Shown here: positions 1 to 11,900 of the stretch, one piece after another
Layout of the letters: each line of letters begins with the position of its first letter
Numbering within the stretch: the stretch's first letter is position 1
Assembly (NCBI GenBank): GCA_944989445.1
Contig: CALYLW010000042.1
Coordinates: forward strand, 124,001-188,000
From: Ampullaceana balthica
Taxonomy: Eukaryota > Mollusca > Gastropoda > Lymnaeidae
Reading direction: 5' to 3'
Length of the DNA: 64,000 nt
Made by a program: the position numbers and the translations under genes
Notes under the pieces: generated by a model
The model's input: only the letters and a program-made list of their open reading frames with translations
What the model was told of the DNA's origin: nothing
Databases searched by the model: none

Positions 1-1866
1 TGCTGCTTATGTGCCATAGGGAGGTCATCTTGCCTAAGCCTAGGCCTAAGCATTAATTTTTTAAATTATAATTGGCATTCATCATGCAGGAACGGGAAAG
101 CATTAAGAACTACCAAATAGTAGTAGGATTTAGTAGAAACACTGCATATTTAGAACTGTGGGTGAATAAAAATAGAAGAAAAATTTGTGTCCATAACTCA
201 TACATTAATACTTGGCTTATCTGTTTCTGTTGCATGGTATACAAAATTGGAGATCAACTAAGAAAGATTGGAAAAGTCTGAATTTTACTTGGATAGTTTC
301 CTGCATAAAATCATCAACATGAAATGCTGCTGTAAAATCTAAGACATATGACAATGCAGGAAGTTACTTCCCAAATCTTAGAAGGACAAGAAATAATAAT
401 ACAAATAAGAAGTTGGCAATTAATAAGTATTATGACATTTATGATGATGAAATCCATGCTTAATATAAAAGGATATGGATCTAGGAAATGAGGAAAGCCC
501 CAAAAAAACATCCATTGAAGAAAGTTAGACAAGGCTTTCATAAAGATTAGAAAGAGAAATAGTAAAAGGTCACAAGATTAAGTTTAATGCATTGATATTG
601 ATATTCTTTTAGGTATGCAGATTTTGTAAGCTAATTAACACTGGGGACAATGTTCTCTTCTCAGGAATAATAATTACTTAACCCCCTTTATTACAACATA
701 TGAGCAGCCATGGCAAAACTTGCAAGTGGAAAGCCATAATCAGTTCACTCAAAACACTAGATAGTTTCTGCCAAACAGTCTGCACAGACATAACTTTAGA
801 CAGAATACATCACAGTTTCATTAATTCTTTCCAGAAACACATTAAATGCTTCACAACAAGAAGGATGCAAACAAGTGATTTAACTCAATTGGCACCATGA
901 ACACTTAAACACTGCATGATGTGTAACAATATTATGACAGTATCCATACTAAAAAGAGGAGACTAATGAAATTCCTTGTAGGAAAGGCAGAGGAAGAGAG
1001 AAAATAATATCGCTGAGAGTCTGAAAGAATGGCCAATAAACAATAGTGTAAGCAATAACAACTTTCTGAAACAGCTAAGAACAGAGAAAAATAGATAGTC
1101 ATTATCACTGATGTCTGTTCCAGACCTGGCACCTGATGATAATGATCCATGCTCAAAAGGAGGAGACCGAAAGGTTTGGAAAGGAAACTGCTGTTGGCAT
1201 AATAATATGATTTAGCAAATCTGGGAAATGACACGAACTAAAAATTTTGCCAGCCTTTGAAAAGAATTCATTTTTTGAAAATTGGTCAAATTTCATAAAC
1301 AAAAAAAACAACAAATATAATATATTTTAAGATGACATGTTATAAAACTATGAATACTTAGAAATTCAATTTCATATTAAGTTTTTTTTCTTTTTATACA
1401 ATATCCATATCAAATCCGTATCTAAATTTTTCAGAACGTCTTGTAAGGGCTGACAAAAGTTTTATGAAAGATTGAAGTAGACTTATGCGCACAAGAATAT
1501 TTATATTTCTTGTTTTTATTATCTGCTTGAGTAAGTACAGCTTAAATTAAAAAAAACACACACTTTTATCCATGTTTTTGATGTACCATCAATCATTTCT
1601 AAATAATGTTTTGTCTATTTACTTCATAATGATTGAACAATTTCTACAACTTTAAAAATTTTAAAAACACTTGTTCTAATTTAAGTGTGAGATTTCAAAA
1701 ATATATGTGACTCTAATCTCACTTACATTTCATGGCTGCATCTAAGTTCAAAAAAGAAAAACTTAGTGACCTAAAAAACAAATTTTGGAGTTAACCAAAA
1801 AGAATTATTGTAAAACAACAAAAGCTGTGATAATTTTAAAAAGAGATTTTACATATTTATTTTCAG
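1..1866. other. AT-rich flank upstream of first recognised exon
   Basis: No convincing gene, RNA or repeat is visible here. The open stretches are short and have no recognisable protein signature. The segment ends in a pyrimidine-rich tract and a TTTTCAG acceptor at 1860-1866, so at least its right end is probably intron of the OGFR-like gene. An earlier exon may lie in this stretch or outside the window. Confidence 0.5.
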
Positions 1867-2981
1867 TCCACGAAGAAACTTTTCATTTTTTGGCATTCGG
1901 TTTGGAAAAAGATATGAATTCTGAGGTACAAAAAGTAAAGGAAATCTCAATTAATGAACCTGATGCTATTGAAGCAAATATTGAAAATCAGCCAGATATT
2001 TTTCAGTTTAGTTCCCTAAAAGATAACACGTTGGAAGCAGGGGATGGCAATTTTGTTACAACAGAGAATTATGCAACATCTTCCTTAGATGGGAATGGAC
2101 CTGAAACTCTTCTGACTGAACATTCTGAAGTTATACAAAAATCATTGGAATCCACTTTCAATCACCAAGATTTAAGGGAGCCAGAAAATAAAGTTGAACA
2201 ATTTAAGACAGGCAATAAACTTGAAAAAACTGGGACAGACATTAAAGTTGAAATATCTGAGACAGACAGTAAAGTTGGTATATCTGAGACAGACAGTAAA
2301 GTTCAAATACCTGAGACAGACAGTAAAGTTGATAAATCTGAGACAGACAGTAAATTTGGTATACCTGAGACAGACAGTAAAGTTGGTATATCTGAGATAG
2401 ACAGTAAAGTTGATATATCTGAGATAGACAGTAAAGTTGATATATCTGAGATAGACAGTAAAGTTGATATATCTGAGATAGACAGTAAAGTTGGTATATC
2501 TGAGACAGACAGTAAAGGGGAACTTAATGAGACAGACTGTAAAAGTAAAAGGGAAAAATCTCAGACAGAAACACTAGCTGACCAACCAGAAGAGTGTACC
2601 TCATTAAATTCTGGTCAGACAGAAAATGTTCTAGTTAGGGCTGAAGAAGAAAGTAAGGCAGAGAGTTTGGATTTTGAAATTGAAGATGTCGAAATGATTG
2701 ATGATGACAGACAAAATGGAGATGAAGAATCAGCTGTAGAAGAGGGTTCAAATAATAAAGGTCAGGATAAAGAGACAGTAATTGAAAGCGGGGAGCTCAT
2801 AACAAACGAAGTTGCAGAAGCCCTTGTGGAATCTCCTTTAGAGACACTTCCGTCCAATCCAGAAGAAACTCTCCCAAGTAGTTGTACTTCTGAAACTCTA
2901 GAAATACAAGAAGAGGAAACTATAGAAGACATGGGGCAGTGTATGGGAAAAGATCATAAATCGGGAGAATGCTCTGATGAG
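1867..2981 (+). CDS. OGFR-like: OGFR-like exon 1 of the model (acidic, repeat-bearing)
   Basis: A TTTTCAG acceptor ends at 1866 and a GAG|GTTTGT donor begins at 2982. Coding is assigned from ATG 1914 to 2981 in phase 0 (356 codons). The product is rich in Glu, Asp, Ser and Thr and lacks cysteine and aromatic clusters, so it is probably disordered. It contains the 9-residue repeat block and an acidic run near residues 250-275 (DFEIEDVEMIDDD). Without the splice, the frame stops at 3008. Confidence 0.8.
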
Positions 2982-5900
2982 GTTTGTGAATTCGTTAAAC
3001 TTTTTTAAAAACCATTTATTAGTTATTACTGAACCATTTATTTACTTTTTACTAAAATTTTATTTACACTTTCTAAACAATTTGCTTTAACTTTATCTCA
3101 CTGAACTGTTCATATAATCTTAATGAATAATTTATTTAATCTTTAACAATTTAAATAAAGTACATTAAAGTTAAACATTATATTTATAGAACAAATCTTG
3201 TTGAACTATTAATGCTTAAAAAAAATAAAGATAGTTATGCTATCACATACATGGGGCAGTTAGATTTATAATTTATATATGTTGTTTGTGTTTATTACAT
3301 AACGGAGATGCACTTTGGCTTTTTTAAATTAAGCAATTACATTGTATTACTAAAAATGCAAAAGGGTTTTTGTCTTACTAGAACTGAAGTCAAAACATTT
3401 AGTCACTGACTTAAAAATAGTTATAATCAAGTTAAATTTAAATAATTTATAAAGACAGTAAAATCTCAAAACTAGTATTTATGCTATGGATATAGAGGGA
3501 GTGATCAACCACAATCTTGCTTTATTTTAAAACAGTTAAGTTCATTACCCATAAATTTGATCAAACTGGCATTAGACTTAGATGGGTCATTACGATCTTA
3601 CTGCAATTGCAGTACACTACACAGAATGATATACTTTGATCCTTGTTTTGAACAATTTTCATTAAACAAAATCAAAACTCTTTATTTTCCTCTACTTCAG
3701 AACTCAGATGAAATGCTGAAAACTGGGAGTGGGAAAAAAATGGAAGTAGCTGTAAGAGCCAGACTTCTAAGTGTTGTCGTCTTTTTGATTAAATTTGTCT
3801 TTAATCTCATCCCTAACATTTGGACATTTCTTAAGGGGGTAGGCGCACAAAATTATCATGTCATATTTTTTTTATTTGGAATAAGATTAACGTTAATAGT
3901 TAATAGAATCAAATTAATATACATGTACACTATATTGAAAAATACGTTATAGGAAACATTTGATTTTAACATCCTACCCTTCTTAAAAAATGACCTAACA
4001 TTAAAAGTGAAGAAAATTCACACATATCTTATGCTTGAGAACTCAAACATCATTCTATTTTTGAATATAAATGACAAGTCAATTTAAGAATTTTAGTACA
4101 TGTATTTGGAGCTGATGATGCACTAACAAGATGTTTATGTTGTATTTTTTAATAGCTGTTCTGTTAACATTATGAAATCAGCAACATATTTGTATTTTTT
4201 ATAAACATTTGCACCCATAACAATGTTCCCTTTAAGCTGCAGGGCCGCACAGATATCTGACCAACGCCTTGCAGCAGTTTAGAAGTACTGCGCACAAGTT
4301 TTAGTAAAATATTGCACAAAAATGAATGCTGTGCAACTTTGCACACAAGTTTTTTTTAATTTGCACACGGACCAACGAACCTTAGAAGGAACATTGACCA
4401 TTAGCCTTAACTCTTTCATAAAAGCCGTACAATGTATTTAAGCATTTGAGAGAGGAGTTCAACTTATGGGACTCAGAGAAGCTCTCAAAGATAAGTATCG
4501 ATAATGGTCATACTCTCAATTAGGCCTGTCAACGGGTACCCGGGACCCGGGTACCCGTTGCCGTGAGATTACCCGGGTAGTAAAATTCCGCTCGGGTACC
4601 CGTAAAAATGTGGCATCAAATGAACATTTTTGTTTAAGTATATGCTGTGAAATACATCTAAAGAGAAATATCTGTCAACGGGAAATGTCTGTCAACGGCA
4701 AATAAAATACGGTCTCGACAAACTACAATGTATTTTTATACATCTTTTTTTTCTGAAAATGAAACAGAAATCGTCAACACAAGAGTGTTTTTGTTCTTTG
4801 AATGAATCATATAAGGAAAAAATAACTCTTCTGCTTAAAATAAGGATGGACTGCATAGAGATGAAAGAGGTCGTGTTTGTTTTTTTAATAAAAACACCCC
4901 TGCTTTGAGAGTAGCTTTGCTTTGAAATATGCCGACATTTGATTTCCAATTGTCGATGTTGTTCATCTACCCCCTCCTCTCCTCCCTCCATCCTCCCTCC
5001 ATTCGATTGTGTTTCGTGTGTTTGTTACCACGTGTGCCTTGCCCAAAAACTGATTTTAATAACACACCAAAATTTGTCAGTTTTTAAAGTCAATGAATTA
5101 TTTACTAACAGTGTAAGATGGGTAAAGGGATGTCCATAAAGGACGTTACGCACTTAGGGGAAGAGGAGATCAAACATTTGTGACGAGGCGGAGGGAAATG
5201 TTTAAGAAATGTGACGTCAAATCAAAATGCGCAACTTTTAAATAAAAGTCCCACTTAGATATTTGATTGCTTATAATTTATTTAATAACATTTTACATGG
5301 ATTTACGCGTGTATCGTTTTTAGAGTTCAACTTCACATTAAATACAAACTTAAATGACAATAAAGTTATTTGACACATGCTCATTTTCAAAATAGGATGT
5401 ACGGCTTTTATGATGGGTGGGGGGCAAAGCTTTGTGACGTCACATTGGACGGGGGTCTAAGTTTTTGTCACGAAAAGGGGGGAGGGTCCAAAATCGCGAG
5501 ACGTCATTTATGTACGGCCCCTAATAGGTCGGCCGTATGGCTACTATGTGATATGAGGTGCATGGAAGGTGGCTAGGTAGCATTGTATAGCGGTCATGAT
5601 GGGAAAATTATGTGGTGTTCCTAACGGGTTACGCGGGTACCCATTCGAAATTTGGACGGGTACCCGGGCAGCATTTTTCAACAATATTGAAAGCCCTACT
5701 CTCAATACAACAAAGGTGCGTCAGTGCTGTTTTGATCAATAATAATAGCATTACTGAGGTGCTAATACTTAAATTTTTCATGCCATTCTGAATGGGGACA
5801 AGTGCTATTGAAGTGGGAAAAGTACTAATCTTTAAAAAATTATGATTTTGCCAGAAACACTTGAGTTAAGTTACAGAAGGGAAAACTGGTGTATTCATCC

Positions 5901-8900
5901 CTTAAATAATGTTATAAATTATTATAATCATGCTACTGAACACACACACAAAAGTGTATGTTCCCCTTTTAGCTTATTTCTATCACTTTAAAAAAAAAGG
6001 TTTCTAACATTAAATACTTTCATTTTTAATTTCTTATAATATAAACTTCCAATAAATGGAGAAAGTATTTTAGCTTTAAATTTAACCATATTGAAAAAGT
6101 AAGCTGTAAATTTAAATACCATAAAAATTAATGTGATACCTTATCGTAAAAAATTAATTCAATTGGAATGTATTAGAAATGTCAATCACAGGTGAAAATA
6201 AACCTTTTAGAAGTACATCGCAGACAACCCACATCCTGTAAACCCTTCCTTCTGAACTTAGATATTGATCAAAATCAATCAAGCAATATGTACAATTCCT
6301 ATAAACCTTTAAAATTCCTTTTTCTCCTACATATTGAACAGAATCAATAGAGAAATAATTAAAATTCCAACAATTTTAATAGTATGCGTAACCTTCATGA
6401 ATTTTTGTGTGTGTCGGATTAGGCCCAAATGTTTCAACTCACTAAAACTGATTGCAGATGTAAATCTTTTGGTAATCTTTGACAGTGATATTCACTGTCT
6501 GGCTGTCTGTTTTTAAGAAATAGGCATAGTGTGTTACAAAACTACTTCATTTGAAAATGTAGCAAACAAATTTTTAAAACAACAACACTGTCAGATATAA
6601 TAAATATCCTTTTAATCTTCTTAGGCATTCTATGAATTCATCAAACATTATGGATTCTTCAATAACCATTAACCTATACCCAACAGCTAATATCATTTAC
6701 CCCATTAGCTAACAATCCATCCTTCTTACTCACCCCTTGCTGCATGAAATTTTTCAAATTCATGACTCAATTTTGCTTGTTCAAAACAATCAAAAATTCA
6801 TTTTACGCATACCTAAAAAGTAATCTTCTGCTTGCTCCGTCTGTTCTATCAATGTTATATAAACTGAATTTAGGCTTATGTCATGGTGTGAAGTTTGGCT
6901 TGTTCAAATTGCAAAATTGACATTTGGACATTGACATTTTTATGTCTCAAAATACTTATCAAAGCAGTTTCTTGAGTTATTGTTTCTTCTTTAACAGCCT
7001 AAACTTTTATGCATTCTACGTCGTATTGCTAAAAAAATATTTTTTAATGTTATTTCTTTTAAATTGTAATTTTTTTTTAAAAACACAGGATGGAGATAAT
7101 AAAAGGAAAAAGCAATCCACACTAGATGACTTCGTGTTTGCATCTCGAAAAAATGAGGCTAAAGCTGGTAAAAAAAAGAAAAGAGATGATCAAGAGGACA
7201 TAACTTTTAGAAATCGGCCGACAAATAGAGATACTGAGCAATATCGTTTGGGCTATCCTGTAAGCATGAATTTAAAAAAATGTATTTTAAGTTTTAAACA
7301 GAAACCAGAAATATTTTTTGGGTACAATTACTTGTTCAATATGTAAAATGTAATTACGGAAATATTCATTTAGTGACCAGACTGGCTTGTGAAGAATGTT
7401 AAAATATCTGATTGAAATCCATATAAGCCACATGAAAAAACACACACACATACACACACACACGATTCCGTCAGGGACATGCCCTTGCACCAGTGGTTAC
7501 AAATGATCGTTCTGAACTCGCAAACTGTCATTATGGCGCGGAGGGGCAGCGTCTATGACTTCCGTTGCAACGAAAAAATATGGAGAAAAAAAAACGGGGA
7601 GACTTGAGTATTGCTCCTAGGAGGGAAAACACATCTGCACTGGCTGAGAGATTGCCTTATGCTGAAGTGCGCGCGGAAACCTGTGACCCCTTGTATGATT
7701 CACATATTCAGCTCATAAAACATTCTTGGAAAATGGTACCTTTAAATGGGAGACTAAATATAAACCTAGTTTAGACATGTCTAATATACTGTTTCTTTGA
7801 GTTGAATTATGCTTGTTATTTATTTTTATACATATTCAAACTAATGCCACAAATAATAGTATAATTTTTCAATTTTAACATTTTTTAAAATCATGTCTTA
7901 TTTTATCGTAAGGTAGCAATTTTGGCACAATATTATGGAATATTTTACTGATTATTATATATTCTTGGAACTCAAAAAAAAAGTTATGAAAGATAATAGT
8001 TACACAATTAAATGCGAATTTACATGTCTGGCCAAATAATAACCCTCATCACATATTGTATTTAATTATTAGACCCCTCCACCCCAAATACAGGTTCTAT
8101 ACATGTACGTATGACCCCTAGACTTTCTTTCTTGTTTAAATAATAGGCAGTTTTCCAACAAGCTCTTGTGTGATTAATGTCAAATTACATTCAGTGTGCT
8201 ATTAAAATTGAAAATCTTTCAGATTTTTTATTTAAAAAAACACTTTGTTTTAGAGTAAAAAAAAGTCATCTTTTTTATAATCCAACATGTAATATTGATT
8301 TGGTCTGATTAGGAGAAATTCAAAGCAGAAAAAAATGTTTTTTAAAACTCATCTTTCTAAACCCACCCTTCCCTAGTCTATACATTTTTGTATTATGATT
8401 ACTATTATCATTATGTTATAGCTGACATTATTAATATATCATAACATATTCTTCAGGGCAAGAAGGATAACCCAAATTTAAATGCCAATAAAGAATTCTA
8501 CTTTGGAGAAATAAAATCAGAACCAGATGGTAAGTTAAAAGAAGCAGACACACAAGACTTGTATAACATTAACCCTCTTTAGAGTTTGGGGTGATGGAAT
8601 AAAATAATAGTCAATTTGGAAATTATTATCAATCTGATGTCAACGATTGAGAAAACATTTAAATATGGATGGCCAAACCTTTCATTTTGTATTGCCTCCA
8701 TTTTTATCATTATTTGATTTTTTTTTCTAATTTTGCATCCTTCTTGTTTCTAAGTACATTGTAAATCATGCTTTTGAGTCATGACTAAGAAATTTATTCA
8801 ACAGTGGAAAGTTTCAAAAAGATTGTTATTAAATTCCATTCAGGTGCATTTATTGATGAAATTCACCAAGATTGGTTTGGGGATTATAATCGGTTGGAGC

Positions 8901-11900
8901 AACACCATGGCTACATCCAATGGTGAGTCAACTTTACATCAAAGTTTGTCCGGGAAGTTTTTTGTCGGCATGAAAAAGAATTGATACCAGCGTGATTCGG
9001 TTTTAAACTCAAGCTAACTTGACTAGCATTAAGTCAGAAATATGGAGAAGCTTGGTGAAAACTGACCAGCCCCTACCTATGTCTCATCCCCGCAACAGCT
9101 TTTGAAAAATGAGCTGAACATTTTTGAATGACTACTTAAGAGGCCGACAAGAAATTATGGTCACTTGTAAGGTCACTTTCACACCATTCAACATTCAAAA
9201 CTCTAATATAAATTAAAGACATGATTTTAAAACATGGATACATTTAGATTTTTAAAGAGATTATTCTGAGTCCTGATGTACTGGTAATGTTTTTATTTAA
9301 AACAGTGTCATGTGAATATATAAAAATATATACTTTTTTAGAAGGACTTTCAAAACTGAAAAAGTTGTTGGTTAAAATAAACATTATAAAAAAAGATTTT
9401 TTAAATTGCTTAATTAAATTACATAAGTGTGAGATAGGTTCATCGGCATCCTTCCGTCTCGCAAGATGATGGTGCATCACCGTTGGTTTGGGTTGCATTT
9501 CTTCTTGTGGCTGGCAGTCCTATCCTTGAGTGACTGTCTTTACCACAGCTTTTGCACACGAGTACTGTGCTTCCCAATGTTTTGGCCTTTCTCCTAGCTC
9601 TTCTGTCTGTAGCCTCCTCCATCCTTCGCTCCTCAACTGCTTGACACCCTCTTTTACAACTGTGCGCCACGTAGATCAGTCTTCTGCCTTACATTCCCAG
9701 TTGCTTGTGCATATTCTGGCTGTTTTCATGTCCCTTTGGAAGACATCTGTAAATCACGACCTGTCTTCCTCTTTCCAGATGCCAGTTCTCCTTATAGGAG
9801 GTCATCGTGGATGCGACCAGGGCTCATTCTTTTTACATGTCCTAGCCATCTCAGGCGTCTTTCACTAAGGATTGAGAACATGCTTTGGGTATGGCACATG
9901 GGGACCTTGCTATTTGGCCCTTTGTCCTGCCATTTAATTCCAAGGATGTGACGCAGGCACCTCAAGTGGAAGCTTTTAAGCTTGTGGGCATGGGATGTAT
10001 AAGTGGTCCATGTCTCGCTCCCATATAGCAGTGTACTGATGACGCAGGCTTGATAGACACACAGTTTGGTTTTCTCCATTAGCTTGGTGTTTTGCCCGAC
10101 CCATTTATTTAGTTTAGCCATTGTGGCGGCTGCCTTTCCAATTCTACAGTTTATTTCGTCCTCGATGGACAGTGTATTGGAGACCTTGGACCCCAAGTAG
10201 GTGAAGCTGTCCACAAGCTCCAAGTTTTCATTGTCGATATTGATGGTAGGAGTAGAATGTGTGTCTTGGGCCATGATGTTTGTCTTTTCCAAGCTGATTT
10301 GCAGACCAAATTCTTTGCAGGCGTTGGAGAAGCTTGACACGAGTTGTTGCAAACCAGTTTCTGTGTGCGCTGTCAGTGCCGCATCATCCGCAAAGAGTAG
10401 CTCACGAATTAGTACATCTGTCGTTTTGGTTTTGGCTCGGAGGCGGGCAGTGTTGAAAAGTCCTGTATCAGTTCTGGTGTGTAACCTGATTCCATCACTG
10501 CTATCCTTGAATGCTTATCGAAGCAGTACGGAGAAGAATATTGCAAACAGTGTGTGTGCAAGTACAAAACCCTGTTTAACTCCGCTGCTGACTGAAAAGG
10601 CTTCTGAGGTAGCTCCATCGAACTGCACTGTGCCCTGCATATTTTCATGGAACTGTCTGATGATGGCGAGTAGGTGTGGGGGACAGCTGATTTTTGCCAG
10701 GATTTGGAATAGCCTGTTGCGACTGACTACATCAAAGGCTTTCGTAAGATCCACAAAGGCAATGTATAGTGGCATCTGCTGCTCTGCATTTTCCCTGGAG
10801 CTGCCGTATGGAGAACACCATGTCTATGGTAGACCTACCAGCCCAGAAACCACACTTGGATTCTGGATAAACTAGGTAAGCTAAACTCTGTAATCGAGTT
10901 AGTATGACACGGGCAAAGGCCTCACCTACAATACTAAGGAGTGAGATGCCGCAGTAGTTATTACAGTCACTTCTATCGCCCTTGTTCTTATATAGTGTCA
11001 CTATATTTGCATCCTTTAAGTCCTTGGGGATGTAGCCCTGTTCCCAGCAGAGGGACAGAAGCTCGTGCAAAGGTTAGCTCATTGCTATGTTTGATAGATC
11101 TGGAGAAAGACTTTTTAAAGTTGGAATGATGTCCTTGAATACAATTGGTCTTTGGTATAAAAATTAAAGATTTATAATTTAGAAGGCAAAAGAGAGATCT
11201 ATAAGTGAGAGAATGAGTGAACTGCATATGTTAAACCTCATAAGCGCCTGCCCCACGTTTTTAGTCATTAAATCAGAGTACTTGAATTTATAAGTTTTAA
11301 ATTATTTTCTTCTTTTTAGTCAACTCATAAAAACGTGGTTTTTAAAAATGCTTTTTTACCTTTATTTATATATATATAATTGATCAGAACAAGATCAAGA
11401 GCGAGTAGTGTGCAAATAAGCATGACGAATGACCCTCACTGGGGTTGACCAATCAAGCAAAGTGGGTTCAAAAGGGGTGTGGACTTGTTTCAAGACCAAC
11501 AATGCTTCTTGCATTCACTTGCGTTTGTTCCTTCACAGAATAACCTGTTGTTCATAGTGTAGTGGTTATCACGTCCACCTTACATGCTGGAGGTACTGGG
11601 TTCAAGCCTCATTGGAAACATAATTTTTTAATTTTTAAAAATGTTTGTTTGTGCCCGTTCTTTTTCCCCCTGTTTTGCGAACATAGCTGACCCTCTCTAG
11701 GGTCGGCCAATCACAGTTTATGGTTGGCAAGCTAGGTTGTTGAAGGTAGCTAACCTCAGTGGGCATGTCTCGAGACCAGCAATACGTCAGCAATGTCCCC
11801 CCCCCCAACATTTATTCGCGTTGTTCTGATTTCTTCGTGCTGTATTTTGTTTCCATTCTCCTCCACCCCACCCCCTTCTTTGCATTATCTATGAGCAATT

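Larger units (their letters stand above)
3752..7088 (+). other. OGFR-like: OGFR-like intron 2 (contains hAT copy A)
   Basis: AT-rich intron of 3337 bp. The only recognised insert is the hAT-type element at 4521-5698. The rest (3752-4512 and 5707-7088) shows no gene. The acceptor is a long T-rich tract ending AAACACAG at 7088. Confidence 0.7.
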
